DNA of 64,000 nucleotides. Origin: Streptomyces canus 299MFChir4.1. GTDB lineage: Bacteria > Actinomycetota > Actinomycetes > Streptomycetales > Streptomycetaceae. A program made the translations under genes and the position numbers. The DNA lies in the NCBI RefSeq assembly GCF_000383615.1, contig NZ_KB911583.1:479369-543368 (forward strand), in the 5' to 3' direction. Under the pieces are notes generated by a model, which was not told the DNA's origin, did no database searches, and saw nothing but the letters and a program-made list of their open reading frames with translations. Positions 50,816 through 59,536 of this stretch are shown piece after piece. Each line of letters starts with the position of its first letter. Positions within the stretch are counted from its first letter, which is position 1.

Positions 50816-52252
50816 TCAGGCCCCGGCGAGCCGGGACTGAGCCTCGCGCCAGCGCGCGGTGTCGCCCTGCGGCTCGTACCGCGTGAGCGGCTGCGTACGG
50901 GTGAGCAGCTCGCGCCCGCCCGCGAGGTCGCCCACGAGCCCGTGGGCCCGCGCCTGGACCAGGACGTTGCCGAGGGCGGCCGCCTCGGTCGGCCCCGCCA
51001 CCACCGGCAGCCCGCAGGCGTCGGCGGTCAGCTGGCACAGCAGGGTGTTGCGCGTCCCGCCCCCGACGACGTGCACGACGTCCACGGGGTGGTCGGCCAG
51101 CCGCTGCGCCTCCTCCACCGCCTTGCGGTGGGCCAGGGCCAGCGAGTCGAGGATGCAGCGCGTGACCTCGGCGGGGGAGACGGGCACCGGCTGCCCAGAG
51201 GCACGGCAGGCCTCGGCGATCCGCTCCGGCATCCGCCCCGGCGGGAGGAAGACGGGATCGGAGGCGTCCACCACCGACCGCAGCGCCGGCACCTTGGCCG
51301 CCTCGGGGAGCAGCTCGCCCAGATCCGGGTCGCCCCAGGCCCGTACGCACTCCTGGAGCAGCCACAGCCCCATGATGTTCCGCAGATACCGGACCGTGCC
51401 GTCGAGCCCCAGCTCATTGGTGAAGTTGGCGGCCCGGCTCTCCTCCGTCAGCACCGGCGCGTCCAGTTCGAGCCCCGCCAGGGACCACGTGCCGGTGCAG
51501 ATGTAGGCGAACCGCTCACCGGAGGCGGGGACGGCGGCCACCGCGGAGGCGGTGTCGTGCGACCCGACGGCCGTCACCGGCACGGGGCCTTGCAGACCGG
51601 TCTCCTCCAGCACCTCCGGCCGCAGCAGCCCGGCTGGGTCGCCGGGCCGCCGCAGGGGCGCGAACAGCCCCAGGTCGATGCCGAGGCGCGAGGCGATGTC
51701 GTACGACCATCCGCGCGTCCGGGGATCGATCAGCTGGGTGGTCGAGGCATTGGTCAGCTCGGTGCCCTGCTCGCCGGTCAGCCAGTAGGTGAGCAGGTCG
51801 GGGATGAGCAACAGCCTGTGCGCGCCGGTGAGTCGGTCGGCGACGAGCTGGTACAGCGTGTTGAAGGGCGCGTACTGGAGCCCGGTCGCCGCATAGAGCT
51901 CGGGCGCGGGCACGGTCGCCCACACCTTCTGCGCGACCCCCTCGGTACGGGAGTCCCGGTAGTGCACCGGGTTGCCGAGCAGTGCCCCGTCGGCGTCCAG
52001 CAGCCCGTAGTCCACGGCCCAGCTGTCGATCCCGACGGAGTCGACCTGCCCGGCGGCCTTGAGCCCGTCCAGGACACCGCCGTAGAGCGAGAGGATGTCC
52101 CAGCGCAGGCCCTCCGGGACGCGGACCGGACGGTTGGCGAACCGGTGGGCCTCGGTCAGCTCCAGGCTGTCGGGGCCGACGCGGCCGACCATGACACGTC
52201 CGCTGGACGCGCCGAGGTCGACCGCGGCGTACGACTTCACGGACGCGCTCAT
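50816..52252 (-). CDS. rhaB: L-rhamnulokinase
   Basis: A 478-residue FGGY-family kinase. It has YAAVDLGASSGRVMVGRV at the N-terminus (phosphate 1), GIDSWAVDYGLLD, and GSHDTASAVAAVP (about residue 236) with the catalytic Asp typical of rhamnulokinase. VVGGGTRNTLLCQLTADACG near 400 is the adenosine motif. It phosphorylates L-rhamnulose to rhamnulose-1-phosphate. ATG 52252 overlaps the stop of the aldolase/dehydrogenase gene (ATGA). Confidence 0.93.
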   Translation of the reverse strand: MSASVKSYAAVDLGASSGRVMVGRVGPDSLELTEAHRFANRPVRVPEGLRWDILSLYGGVLDGLKAAGQVDSVGIDSWAVDYGLLDADGALLGNPVHYRDSRTEGVAQKVWATVPAPELYAATGLQYAPFNTLYQLVADRLTGAHRLLLIPDLLTYWLTGEQGTELTNASTTQLIDPRTRGWSYDIASRLGIDLGLFAPLRRPGDPAGLLRPEVLEETGLQGPVPVTAVGSHDTASAVAAVPASGERFAYICTGTWSLAGLELDAPVLTEESRAANFTNELGLDGTVRYLRNIMGLWLLQECVRAWGDPDLGELLPEAAKVPALRSVVDASDPVFLPPGRMPERIAEACRASGQPVPVSPAEVTRCILDSLALAHRKAVEEAQRLADHPVDVVHVVGGGTRNTLLCQLTADACGLPVVAGPTEAAALGNVLVQARAHGLVGDLAGGRELLTRTQPLTRYEPQGDTARWREAQSRLAGA

Positions 52253-54288
52253 CGCAGGAAGGCGGCCGCGACGCCGGCGTCGACCGGGACGTGCAGCCCG
52301 GTGGTGTGCGTCAGCTCCCCGCCGGTCAGCGCGAACACCGCGTTGGCCACGTGCTCGGGGAGGACCTCGCGCTTGAGGATGGTCCGCTGGGCGTAGAACT
52401 CGCCGAGTTTCTCCTCCTGCACGCCATACACGGCCGCCCGCTGGGCGCCCCAGCCGCCGGCGAAGATGCCGGACCCGCGCACCACGCCGTCCGGGTTGAC
52501 GCCGTTGACGCGGATGCCGTGCTCGCCCAGCTCCGCGGCCAGCAGCCGCACCTGGTGGGCCTGGTCGGCCTTGGTGGCGGAGTAGGCGATGTTGTTGGGG
52601 CCGGCGAACACGGCGTTCTTGGAGGCGATGTAGACGACGTCGCCGCCCAGCTTCTGCGCGATCATCACCCGGGCCGCCTCCCGCGACACCAGGAAGGAAC
52701 CGCGCGCCATGATGTCGTGCTGGAGGTCCCAGTCCTTGGCGGAGGTCTCCAGGAGCGGCTTGGAGATGGAGATACCGGCGTTGTTGACGACGAGGTCCAC
52801 GCCGCCGAAGGCAAGCAGGGCGGCCTTGAACGCCCCGGCGATCTGCTCCTCGTCCGTCACGTCCACGGTCACCGCGACGGCCTTGTCGGGTCCGCCGAGC
52901 TCCTCGGCGACCGCGGCGGCGTTCTCGGCGTTGAGGTCGGCGACGACGACACACGCGCCCTCGGTGACCAGGCGCTGCGCGATGGCCCTCCCGATCCCGC
53001 TGCCGGCGCCGGTCACCAGCGCCACGCGCGTGGCGAGCGGCTTGGGCTTCGGCATCCGCTGGAGCTTGGCCTCCTCCAGGGCCCAGTACTCGATGCGGAA
53101 CTTCTCGGACTCCTCGATCGGCGCGTACGACGAGACGGCCTCGGCGCCCCGCATCACGTTGATGGCGTTGACGTAGAACTCGCCCGCGACCCGGGCGGTC
53201 TGCTTGTCCTTGCCGAAGGAGAACATGCCGACGCCCGGGATCAGCACGATCGCCGGGTCGGCGCCGCGCATGGCGGGGGAGTCGGGCAGGGCGTGCCGCT
53301 GGTAGTAGGCGGCGTACTCCTCGCGGTACTCGGCGTGCAGTTCGTCGAGCCGCGCGACGGCCTCCTCCAGCGGAGCGGTCGGCGGCAGGTCCAGGACGAG
53401 GGGCCGTACCTTGGTCCGCAGGAAGTGGTCGGGGCAGGAGGTGCCGAGCGCGGCGAGCCTCGGGTGCTCGGCCCGGGCCAGGAACTCCAGCACCGGCTCG
53501 GAGTCGTTGAAGTGCCCGACCTGCGGCTTGTCCTGGGAGGCGATCGCGCGGACGTACGGCGCGAGCGCGGCGGCCCGTTCCTTCCGGTCGGCCTCGCCGA
53601 GCGCGCCGTACCCCTCGATGACGGGCCCGAAGGGTTCGGCCAGGCCGCGCTCCTCCAGGAACTTCTCGGCGGTCCGGATGATGTGCAGCGAGTTCTTCTC
53701 GCACTCCTCGGCCGTGTCACCCCAGGCGGTGATCCCGTGCCCGCCGAGGACGACCCCGATCGCCTGCGGGTTGGCGGCCTTGATGGCGGCGATGTCCAGC
53801 CCCAGCTGGAACCCGGGCCGCCGCCACGGCACCCAGGCCACCGTGTCGCCGAAACACTCGGCGGTCAGCTTCTCCCCGTCGGCGGCGCAGGCCAGCGCGA
53901 TCCCGGAGTCGGGGTGCAGGTGATCGACGTGCGCGGCCTCGACGAGCCCGTGCATCGCGGTGTCGATGGAGGGAGCGGCGCCTCCCTTGCCGTGCAGGCA
54001 GTAGTCGAACGCGGCGACCATCTCGTCCTCGCGCTCGACGCCCGGGTACACGTCGACGAGCGCCCGCATCCGGTCCAGCCGCAGCACGGCCAGCCCGGCC
54101 TCGGTGAGCGTTCCGAGGTCACCCCCGGACCCCTTGACCCACATCAGCTCGACATCACCCCCGGTGACGGGATCGGTGTCGGTGCCCTTGGCGGACGCGT
54201 TGCCGCCGGCGTAGTTGGTGTTACGGGGATCGGAGCCAAGCCGATGGGAGCGGGCAAGGAGGGCGGCGGCTTCGGGGTGGGTTGCCAT
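52249..54288 (-). CDS. bifunctional rhamnulose-1-phosphate aldolase / short-chain (lactaldehyde-type) dehydrogenase
   Basis: A 679-residue fusion. Residues about 1-400 are a class II aldolase: MWVKGSGGDLGTL, AHVDHLHPDSGIALACA (metal His), VLGGHGITAWGDT. Residues about 425-679 are an SDR: TGAGSGIGRAIAQR near 429, VNNAGISISKPLLE, catalytic Tyr/Lys in AYSATKADQ near 573. The fused enzyme should split rhamnulose-1-phosphate to dihydroxyacetone phosphate and L-lactaldehyde, then oxidise the aldehyde to L-lactate. The gap to rhaI is 139 bp and contains a streptomycete-type intergenic repeat. Confidence 0.92.
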   Translation of the reverse strand: MATHPEAAALLARSHRLGSDPRNTNYAGGNASAKGTDTDPVTGGDVELMWVKGSGGDLGTLTEAGLAVLRLDRMRALVDVYPGVEREDEMVAAFDYCLHGKGGAAPSIDTAMHGLVEAAHVDHLHPDSGIALACAADGEKLTAECFGDTVAWVPWRRPGFQLGLDIAAIKAANPQAIGVVLGGHGITAWGDTAEECEKNSLHIIRTAEKFLEERGLAEPFGPVIEGYGALGEADRKERAAALAPYVRAIASQDKPQVGHFNDSEPVLEFLARAEHPRLAALGTSCPDHFLRTKVRPLVLDLPPTAPLEEAVARLDELHAEYREEYAAYYQRHALPDSPAMRGADPAIVLIPGVGMFSFGKDKQTARVAGEFYVNAINVMRGAEAVSSYAPIEESEKFRIEYWALEEAKLQRMPKPKPLATRVALVTGAGSGIGRAIAQRLVTEGACVVVADLNAENAAAVAEELGGPDKAVAVTVDVTDEEQIAGAFKAALLAFGGVDLVVNNAGISISKPLLETSAKDWDLQHDIMARGSFLVSREAARVMIAQKLGGDVVYIASKNAVFAGPNNIAYSATKADQAHQVRLLAAELGEHGIRVNGVNPDGVVRGSGIFAGGWGAQRAAVYGVQEEKLGEFYAQRTILKREVLPEHVANAVFALTGGELTHTTGLHVPVDAGVAAAFLR

Positions 54289-54329
54289 GAACGTTCAGTC
54301 CTTCTTGAGAGAGGGGGAGTGTTCTTACC

Positions 54330-54399
54330 TAGGGGCGCGGGGCTGTATCAATGTGCGGCTACCGCCGCGCGGGCGCGACCAGCCACAACGGACCCGCAC
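54330..54399 (-). repeat. streptomycete intergenic palindromic repeat, copy 1
   Basis: About 70 bp between rhaI and the aldolase gene, closely matching 59431-59502 in the other rha operon when read on the minus strand. Shared core blocks are TGTGGCTGGTCGCGCCCGCG, GCCGCACAT and CCCCGCGCCCCT. It contains the hairpin-forming CGGCGG..GCCGC. I recall this element as very common between genes of streptomycetes. Both copies point the same way relative to transcription. Confidence 0.75.
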
Positions 54400-54427
54400 C
54401 CCGCATAAGGCGGAAATCGGCAGACGC

Positions 54428-55588
54428 TTACGCTCCCCAACCAGCCTGTTCCCCGCCGACTCGCGAGGCCACCGTCTTCTCGGCCCACCCGGACCGCTTG
54501 TACGCAGCGACGGGGTTCGCGTCGAGACCCATCTCCTCGCGCACCTCGGCAAGCAGCGGCCGCACGTCCGTGTTGTACGCGTCCATCAGCACCGCGTTCG
54601 CCTCCAGGACATCCCCCTCGCGCTGAGCCACAGCAAGGGCGTCCCGGTCGACCAGCAACGCCTTCGCCGTCGCCTCCTGCACGTTCATGACCGACCGGAT
54701 GATCGCCGGAATCTTCGCCTCGATGTTGTGGCACTGGTCGAGCATGAAGGCGACGTCCGGCGTGTAGCCACCACCCCGGATGACCTCGTACATGATCCGG
54801 AACAGCTGGAAGGGGTCGGCCGCGCCCACCATGAGGTCGTCGTCGGCGTAGAACCGCGAGTTGAAGTCGAACCCGCCGAGCTTCCCCTCCCGCAGCAGCG
54901 TGGTGACGATGAACTCGATGTTGGTCCCGGGAGCGTGGTGCCCGGTGTCGACGACGACCTGCGCCTTCTCCCCGAGCTTCAGGCAGTGCGCGTACGCCGT
55001 CCCCCAGTCCGGCACGTCCGTCGAGTAGAACGCCGGCTCGAAGAACTTGTACTCAAGGAGCATCCGCTGCCCGTCGCCCAGGCGGTCGTACACCTCGGAG
55101 AGTCCTTCGGCGAGCCGGTCCTGCCGTGCCCGCAGATCGTCCTGACCGGGGTAGTTCGTCCCGTCGGCGAACCACAGCTTCAGGTCCGTGGACCCCGTGG
55201 CGTCCATGATGTCGACGCACTCCAGCAGGTGATCCAGTGCCTTCCGGCGCACCGAGGCGTCCGGATGGCAGATGCTGCCCAGCTTGTAGTCGTCGTCCTG
55301 GAAGGTGTTGGAGTTGATGGCGCCCAGCCTCACGCCCCGCTCCTCGGCGAACTTCGCCAGCGCGGCGTAGTCCTCGACCTTGTCCCACGGGATGTGCAGG
55401 GCGACGGTCGGGGCCACCCCGGTGAACGCGTGCACCTGTGCCGCGTCCTCCAGCTTCTCCTCAGGAGTACGCGGTACGCCCTGCTGGGCGAACACCTTGA
55501 AGCGGGTTCCCGAGTTCCCGTACGCCCACGACGGCGTCTCGACGGCCTGGGTCTTGAGAGCGGCCTTCACCGCGGCGAGCTCGGTCAC
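54428..55588 (-). CDS. rhaI: L-rhamnose isomerase
   Basis: A 386-residue xylose-isomerase-like TIM-barrel protein of the RhaI type found in actinobacteria and Rhizobium rather than the E. coli RhaA type. Landmarks are [17 protein letters not shown] at the N-terminus, [19 protein letters not shown] near 167, [14 protein letters not shown] near 223 and [15 protein letters not shown] near 252, which carries metal-binding residues. It converts L-rhamnose to L-rhamnulose. It is the first gene of the minus-strand operon, with a strong promoter and operator 55-100 bp upstream. Confidence 0.93.
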   Translation of the reverse strand: MTELAAVKAALKTQAVETPSWAYGNSGTRFKVFAQQGVPRTPEEKLEDAAQVHAFTGVAPTVALHIPWDKVEDYAALAKFAEERGVRLGAINSNTFQDDDYKLGSICHPDASVRRKALDHLLECVDIMDATGSTDLKLWFADGTNYPGQDDLRARQDRLAEGLSEVYDRLGDGQRMLLEYKFFEPAFYSTDVPDWGTAYAHCLKLGEKAQVVVDTGHHAPGTNIEFIVTTLLREGKLGGFDFNSRFYADDDLMVGAADPFQLFRIMYEVIRGGGYTPDVAFMLDQCHNIEAKIPAIIRSVMNVQEATAKALLVDRDALAVAQREGDVLEANAVLMDAYNTDVRPLLAEVREEMGLDANPVAAYKRSGWAEKTVASRVGGEQAGWGA

Positions 55589-55640
55589 TTCAGGGCTCCT
55601 GTGACGTCGGGTCTTGAGGGCTCTTCGAACTGCTTCTCTA

Positions 55641-55688
55641 TGAAACGATTCAATACGGGAAAGTATGGGGCCCTCGCGGGGGTGTCAA
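55641..55688 (-). promoter_or_regulatory. rhaI promoter with LacI-type operator
   Basis: On the minus strand -35 TTGACA (55688-55683) and -10 TACTTT (55665-55660) are 17 bp apart. The operator-like TGAAACGATTCA (55641-55652) has a central CG and covers the expected transcription start. It is similar to sites before the GH78 gene and the rhaT operon. Confidence 0.6.
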
Positions 55689-55737
55689 CCCCTGCGACCA
55701 AGGCTGTTGCCCGTGACCCCCCTGTGGCCTGAGTTCA

Positions 55738-55752
55738 TCGAAAGTTTTTCGA
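55738..55752. promoter_or_regulatory. palindromic site in the divergent rha region
   Basis: TCGAAAGTTTTTCGA has 6-bp arms TCGAAA and TTTCGA around a 3-base spacer. It lies 11 bp upstream of the rhaT -35 and about 50 bp upstream of the rhaI -35, a position suited to an activator or second regulator. Confidence 0.35.
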
Positions 55753-55762
55753 CACGAACCCA

Positions 55763-55818
55763 TTGACGTGACATGCGCTCCACGCCTAACGTCCCGGCAA
55801 CCAAGTTGAAACCTTTCA
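55763..55818 (+). promoter_or_regulatory. rhaT operon promoter with operator
   Basis: -35 TTGACG (55763-55768) and a weak -10 TAACGT (55787-55792) are 18 bp apart. TGAAACCTTTCA (55807-55818) follows about 7 bp after the expected transcription start; its arms TGAAA and TTTCA are perfectly complementary. It fits the rha operator pattern seen at rhaI and GH78. Confidence 0.5.
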
Positions 55819-55862
55819 CGGTGCCGTGAGGGCCGTCCCGCCGGCGTCGTCGAGGAGCCCCA

Positions 55863-57380
55863 ATGACCCACCCGTCCACCACGGGTCCGGCCCCGGTTCT
55901 CGCGCTCAAGGACATTTCGAAGTCCTTCGGCGCGGTTCGCGCCCTGCGGGACGTCTCCCTGGAGCTGTTTCCCGGGGAGGTGCATGCCCTCGCCGGGGAG
56001 AACGGCGCGGGCAAGTCGACCCTCATCAAGACCCTCGCGGGAGTGCACCGACCGGACACCGGCCAGGTAGTGCTCGACGGTGAGCCGGTCGTCTTCCACG
56101 GTCCCGGTGACGCCCGCGACGCCGGTATCGCCGTGATCTACCAGGAGCCCACGCTCTTCCCCGACCTGTCGATCGCCGAGAACATCTTCATGGGCCGCCG
56201 GCCCCGGCGCGCCCTGGGCCGGATCGACCACAAGGCCACGCACGCCGCGACCCTGGCCCTGATGCAGCGCCTCGGGGTCGAGCTCGACCCCGACCGCCCG
56301 GCGCGCGGCCTGTCCATCGCCGACCAGCAGATCGTCGAGATCGCCAAGGCGCTGTCCTTCGAGGCCCGCGTCCTGATCATGGACGAGCCCACCGCGGCCC
56401 TGACCGGCAGCGAGGTGGCCCGGCTCTTCGGCGTCGTCAAGGCGCTCCGTGAGCAGGGTGCCGCGGTGCTGTTCATCTCGCACCGGCTGGAGGAGATCTT
56501 CCAGATCTGCCGGCGGGTCACCACCCTGCGCGACGGCGCCTGGATCGCCAGCGAGCCGATCGAGGGCATGACCGAGGACGACCTGGTCCGCCGTATGGTC
56601 GGCCGTGACCTCGACGAGCTGTACCCCAAGCAGGACGTACGCCCCGGCGAGGTCGCGCTCACGGTGAGCCGGCTGACCCGGGAGGGAGTCTTCACCGACG
56701 TCTCGTTCGAGGTCAGGCGAGGCGAGATCGTCGGTCTCGCGGGACTCGTCGGAGCGGGCCGTACCGAGGTCGCCCGCGCCGTGTTCGGCATCGACCGCTG
56801 GGACGCCGGCGAGGTCTCCGTGGACGGCAGGGCGCTGCTCAACGGCGCCCCGTCCACCGCGATGGCCGCCGGCCTCGCCCTGGTCCCCGAGGACCGGCGC
56901 GCCCAGGGTCTCGTGATGGACATGTCCATCGAGCGCAACATCGGCCTCACGGGCCTGCGCACGACCGTCAAGGCGGGCCTGATGGACCGCGGCGCCGAAC
57001 GCAGCCGCTCCCTCGACTGGGCCGTCAAGCTTCAGGTGAAGTACGCCCGGATCGCCGACACCGTCAACACCCTGTCGGGCGGCAACCAGCAGAAGGTCGT
57101 CCTCGCCAAGTGGCTGGCCACCGGCCCCAAGGTGCTCATCGTCGACGAGCCGACCCGCGGTATCGACGTCGGCACCAAGGCCGAGGTGCACCGGCTGCTG
57201 GGCGAGCTGGCCGCCGACGGGGTGGCCATCTTGATGATCTCCTCCGACCTGCCCGAGATCCTCGGCATGGCCGACCGCGTGCTCGTGATGCACGAGGGCC
57301 GTCTCACCGCCGAGATCCCGCGCTCCGACGCCACTGAGGAAACCGTGATGGCCGCAGCCACCGGGAGGGCCGCCGCATGA
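55863..57380 (+). CDS. rhaT: rhamnose ABC transporter ATP-binding protein
   Basis: A 505-residue double ATPase of the sugar (RbsA/MglA) class. The first domain has [17 protein letters not shown] (Walker A, about 44), [16 protein letters not shown] and [10 protein letters not shown]. The second domain has the usual degenerate P-loop [16 protein letters not shown] (about 295), [15 protein letters not shown] and [21 protein letters not shown] has GAGGAG upstream. It is the first gene of the import operon, divergent from rhaI. The rhamnose assignment comes from context. Confidence 0.9.
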   Translation: MTHPSTTGPAPVLALKDISKSFGAVRALRDVSLELFPGEVHALAGENGAGKSTLIKTLAGVHRPDTGQVVLDGEPVVFHGPGDARDAGIAVIYQEPTLFPDLSIAENIFMGRRPRRALGRIDHKATHAATLALMQRLGVELDPDRPARGLSIADQQIVEIAKALSFEARVLIMDEPTAALTGSEVARLFGVVKALREQGAAVLFISHRLEEIFQICRRVTTLRDGAWIASEPIEGMTEDDLVRRMVGRDLDELYPKQDVRPGEVALTVSRLTREGVFTDVSFEVRRGEIVGLAGLVGAGRTEVARAVFGIDRWDAGEVSVDGRALLNGAPSTAMAAGLALVPEDRRAQGLVMDMSIERNIGLTGLRTTVKAGLMDRGAERSRSLDWAVKLQVKYARIADTVNTLSGGNQQKVVLAKWLATGPKVLIVDEPTRGIDVGTKAEVHRLLGELAADGVAILMISSDLPEILGMADRVLVMHEGRLTAEIPRSDATEETVMAAATGRAAA

Positions 57381-58417
57381 CGGTGACGACTCCCCACCAG
57401 GCCCCCGTGACCGACGTACCCAAGTCCAGCGGCACCCGGCTGGTCGACCGCGTATTCAAGATGCGCGAGCTCGCCATCCTGGTCGTCTTCCTGGTGATGA
57501 TCGTCGTCACCCAGATCGGGAACAGCGACTTCCTCACCGAGCAGGGCATCAAGGACCTGCTGCTGAACGCCACGATCCTGGTGCTGGTCGCCACCGGGCA
57601 GTCGCTGGTGGTCATCACGAGGAACGTCGACCTCTCGGTCGGCTCCATCCTCGGCATCAGCGCCTTCGCCACCGGCACCTACCTGCACGGCGGCGGCAAC
57701 CCCGTCGTGGCGATCGTCCTCGCGGTCCTGCTCGGCATCGGCTTCGGCCTGCTCAACGGCCTCCTCGTGAGCCTCGGCCAGGTGCCCGCGCTCGTGGTCA
57801 CCCTCGGCACGCTCTACATCATCCGGGGCATCGACTCCATCTGGGTCGGCTCCCGCCAGATCACGGCGGCCGACCTCCCGGACAGCTTTGTGAACTTCGG
57901 CTCCGGCGGCATCTCCGCGGTGCCCTGGCTGGCCCTGATCGCGCTGGCCGTCCTCGTCGCCACCGCGTACTACCTCAAGCACTTCGGCAGTGGACGCGAG
58001 CTGTACGCGCTCGGCTCCAACCCCGAGGCCGCACGGCTCGCCGGCATCCCGGTGCGCAAGCGGATCCTGGCCGCGTACACCTTCTGCGGCGGCCTCGCCG
58101 GCCTCGCCGGCGCGATGTACCTGGCCCGGTTCGGCAACGTCGACTCCGGGACCGGAACCGGCTACGAACTGACCGTCGTCAGCGCGGTCGTGGTCGGCGG
58201 TGTCGTCTTCACCGGCGGCTCCGGCAGCGTCTACGGCGCGGCCCTCGGCGCCCTGCTGCTGACCTCCATCAACAGCGTGCTGCCCGCCCTCGGCGTCAGC
58301 TCGGTCTGGGTGCTCGCCATCAACGGCATCCTGCTCATCCTCGCCATCGCGGTCGACCGGATCGTCGCGCTGCGCGTGGCCTTGGCCCTGAAGAAGAGGA
58401 ACGCCCGCCATGCCTGA
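57377..58417 (+). CDS. rhaP: rhamnose ABC transporter permease
   Basis: A 346-residue permease of the BPD_transp_2 (RbsC-like) family with about 8-10 hydrophobic segments. Landmarks are [21 protein letters not shown] (about 75-95), [20 protein letters not shown] (about 205-224) and [24 protein letters not shown]. The start overlaps the rhaT stop (ATGA). It pairs with the next permease to form the heterodimeric membrane channel. Confidence 0.9.
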   Translation: MTVTTPHQAPVTDVPKSSGTRLVDRVFKMRELAILVVFLVMIVVTQIGNSDFLTEQGIKDLLLNATILVLVATGQSLVVITRNVDLSVGSILGISAFATGTYLHGGGNPVVAIVLAVLLGIGFGLLNGLLVSLGQVPALVVTLGTLYIIRGIDSIWVGSRQITAADLPDSFVNFGSGGISAVPWLALIALAVLVATAYYLKHFGSGRELYALGSNPEAARLAGIPVRKRILAAYTFCGGLAGLAGAMYLARFGNVDSGTGTGYELTVVSAVVVGGVVFTGGSGSVYGAALGALLLTSINSVLPALGVSSVWVLAINGILLILAIAVDRIVALRVALALKKRNARHA

Positions 58418-59402
58418 GTCCCTCAGCCGCGCGAGCCGCTGGTCCACCTTGAAAAGGTGGGACTCAGCCGTCGGTGCTCTCCTGATCGTGGTCCTGCTGC
58501 TCTCCTTCGGCACCGTCGACGGCTTCGGCAACGTGCTGAACCTGTCCTTCCTGATCGGCAACACCCTGCCGATCGCGCTGATCGCCCTGCCCATGACCCT
58601 CCTCGTGGTCTCCGGCGAGATCGACCTCTCCGTCGCCTCCACCGCCGGACTGTCCGGCGCGGTGATGGGCGCCCTGTGGAACCAGGGCCTGACGATCGAG
58701 GTGATCATCCCGATCTGCCTGGTGCTGGGAGTGGCGTGCGGACTCGTCAACGGTCTGCTCGTGACCCGCCTGGGCCTGCCCTCCCTCGCCGTCACCATCG
58801 GCACGCTCGCCGCCTACCGGGGCATCGCACAGATCGTGCTCGGCTCCGACGCGGTCACCGACTTCCCCACGCAGTACCTGGACTTCGCGGCGGGCCGGAT
58901 CGGGGACACCTTCATCCCGCAGGCCTTCCTGCCCTTCCTCGTCCTGCTCGCGATCGCCGTGGTCGTCCTGCACGCCACGCCGTTCGGGCGGTCGGTGTTC
59001 GCCACCGGCGCGAGCGAGGAGGCGGCGCGGTTCGCCGGCATCCGCGTCAAGCGCCAGAAGCTCATCCTGTTCACGGTGACGGGCCTGATGGCCTCGCTCA
59101 CCGGGATCTTCTGGGCACTGCACTACGCCAGTGCCCGCTACGACAACGCCACGGGCCTCGAACTCTCCGTCGTGGCAGCCGTGTTGCTGGGCGGCATCGA
59201 CTTCGACGGCGGCAAGGGCACGCTCGGCGGCGCGATCGCGGGAGTCTTCCTCCTCGGCACGCTGCAGAACGTGATGAGCCTCCAGGACGTCTCCGCCCAG
59301 TCCCAGATCGTCGTCACCGGCGTTCTTCTCGTCCTCTCCGTGCTCGGCCCCCGGGTCGCACGGCAGATCTCGGTTGCGAGGGCCGGCCGCCGAGCCGCGT
59401 AA
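58410..59402 (+). CDS. rhaQ: rhamnose ABC transporter permease (second)
   Basis: A 330-residue RbsC-like permease. MTLLVVSGEIDLSVASTAGL is near residue 67, FGRSVFATGASEEAARFAGI near 193, and AAVLLGGIDFDGGKGTLGGA near 265. About 8-10 helices. It overlaps the end of the first permease gene by 8 bp. After its stop comes the intergenic repeat and then the binding-protein gene, 134 bp downstream. Confidence 0.9.
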   Translation: MPESLSRASRWSTLKRWDSAVGALLIVVLLLSFGTVDGFGNVLNLSFLIGNTLPIALIALPMTLLVVSGEIDLSVASTAGLSGAVMGALWNQGLTIEVIIPICLVLGVACGLVNGLLVTRLGLPSLAVTIGTLAAYRGIAQIVLGSDAVTDFPTQYLDFAAGRIGDTFIPQAFLPFLVLLAIAVVVLHATPFGRSVFATGASEEAARFAGIRVKRQKLILFTVTGLMASLTGIFWALHYASARYDNATGLELSVVAAVLLGGIDFDGGKGTLGGAIAGVFLLGTLQNVMSLQDVSAQSQIVVTGVLLVLSVLGPRVARQISVARAGRRAA

Positions 59403-59430
59403 CGCTCCGCTGGAAGGCCGTCTCAAAGCT

Positions 59431-59502
59431 GCGGGCCGTCTGTGGCTGGTCGCGCCCGCGCGGCGGAGCCGCACATCGATACCGCCCCGCGCCCCTGAGG
59501 GG
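59431..59502 (+). repeat. streptomycete intergenic palindromic repeat, copy 2
   Basis: This stretch between rhaQ and rhaS repeats the element at 54330-54399 with roughly 85-90 percent identity by eye. It contains TGTGGCTGGTCGCGCCCGCG, a GCGGC-GGA-GCCGC hairpin, and ends in the palindrome GCGCCCCTGAGGGGCGC (59490-59506 region). It has the same orientation relative to its operon as copy 1 has to the rhaI operon. Confidence 0.75.
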
Positions 59503-59536
59503 CGCAACCGTTCACCTCCGTCACAAAGGACCCGTC

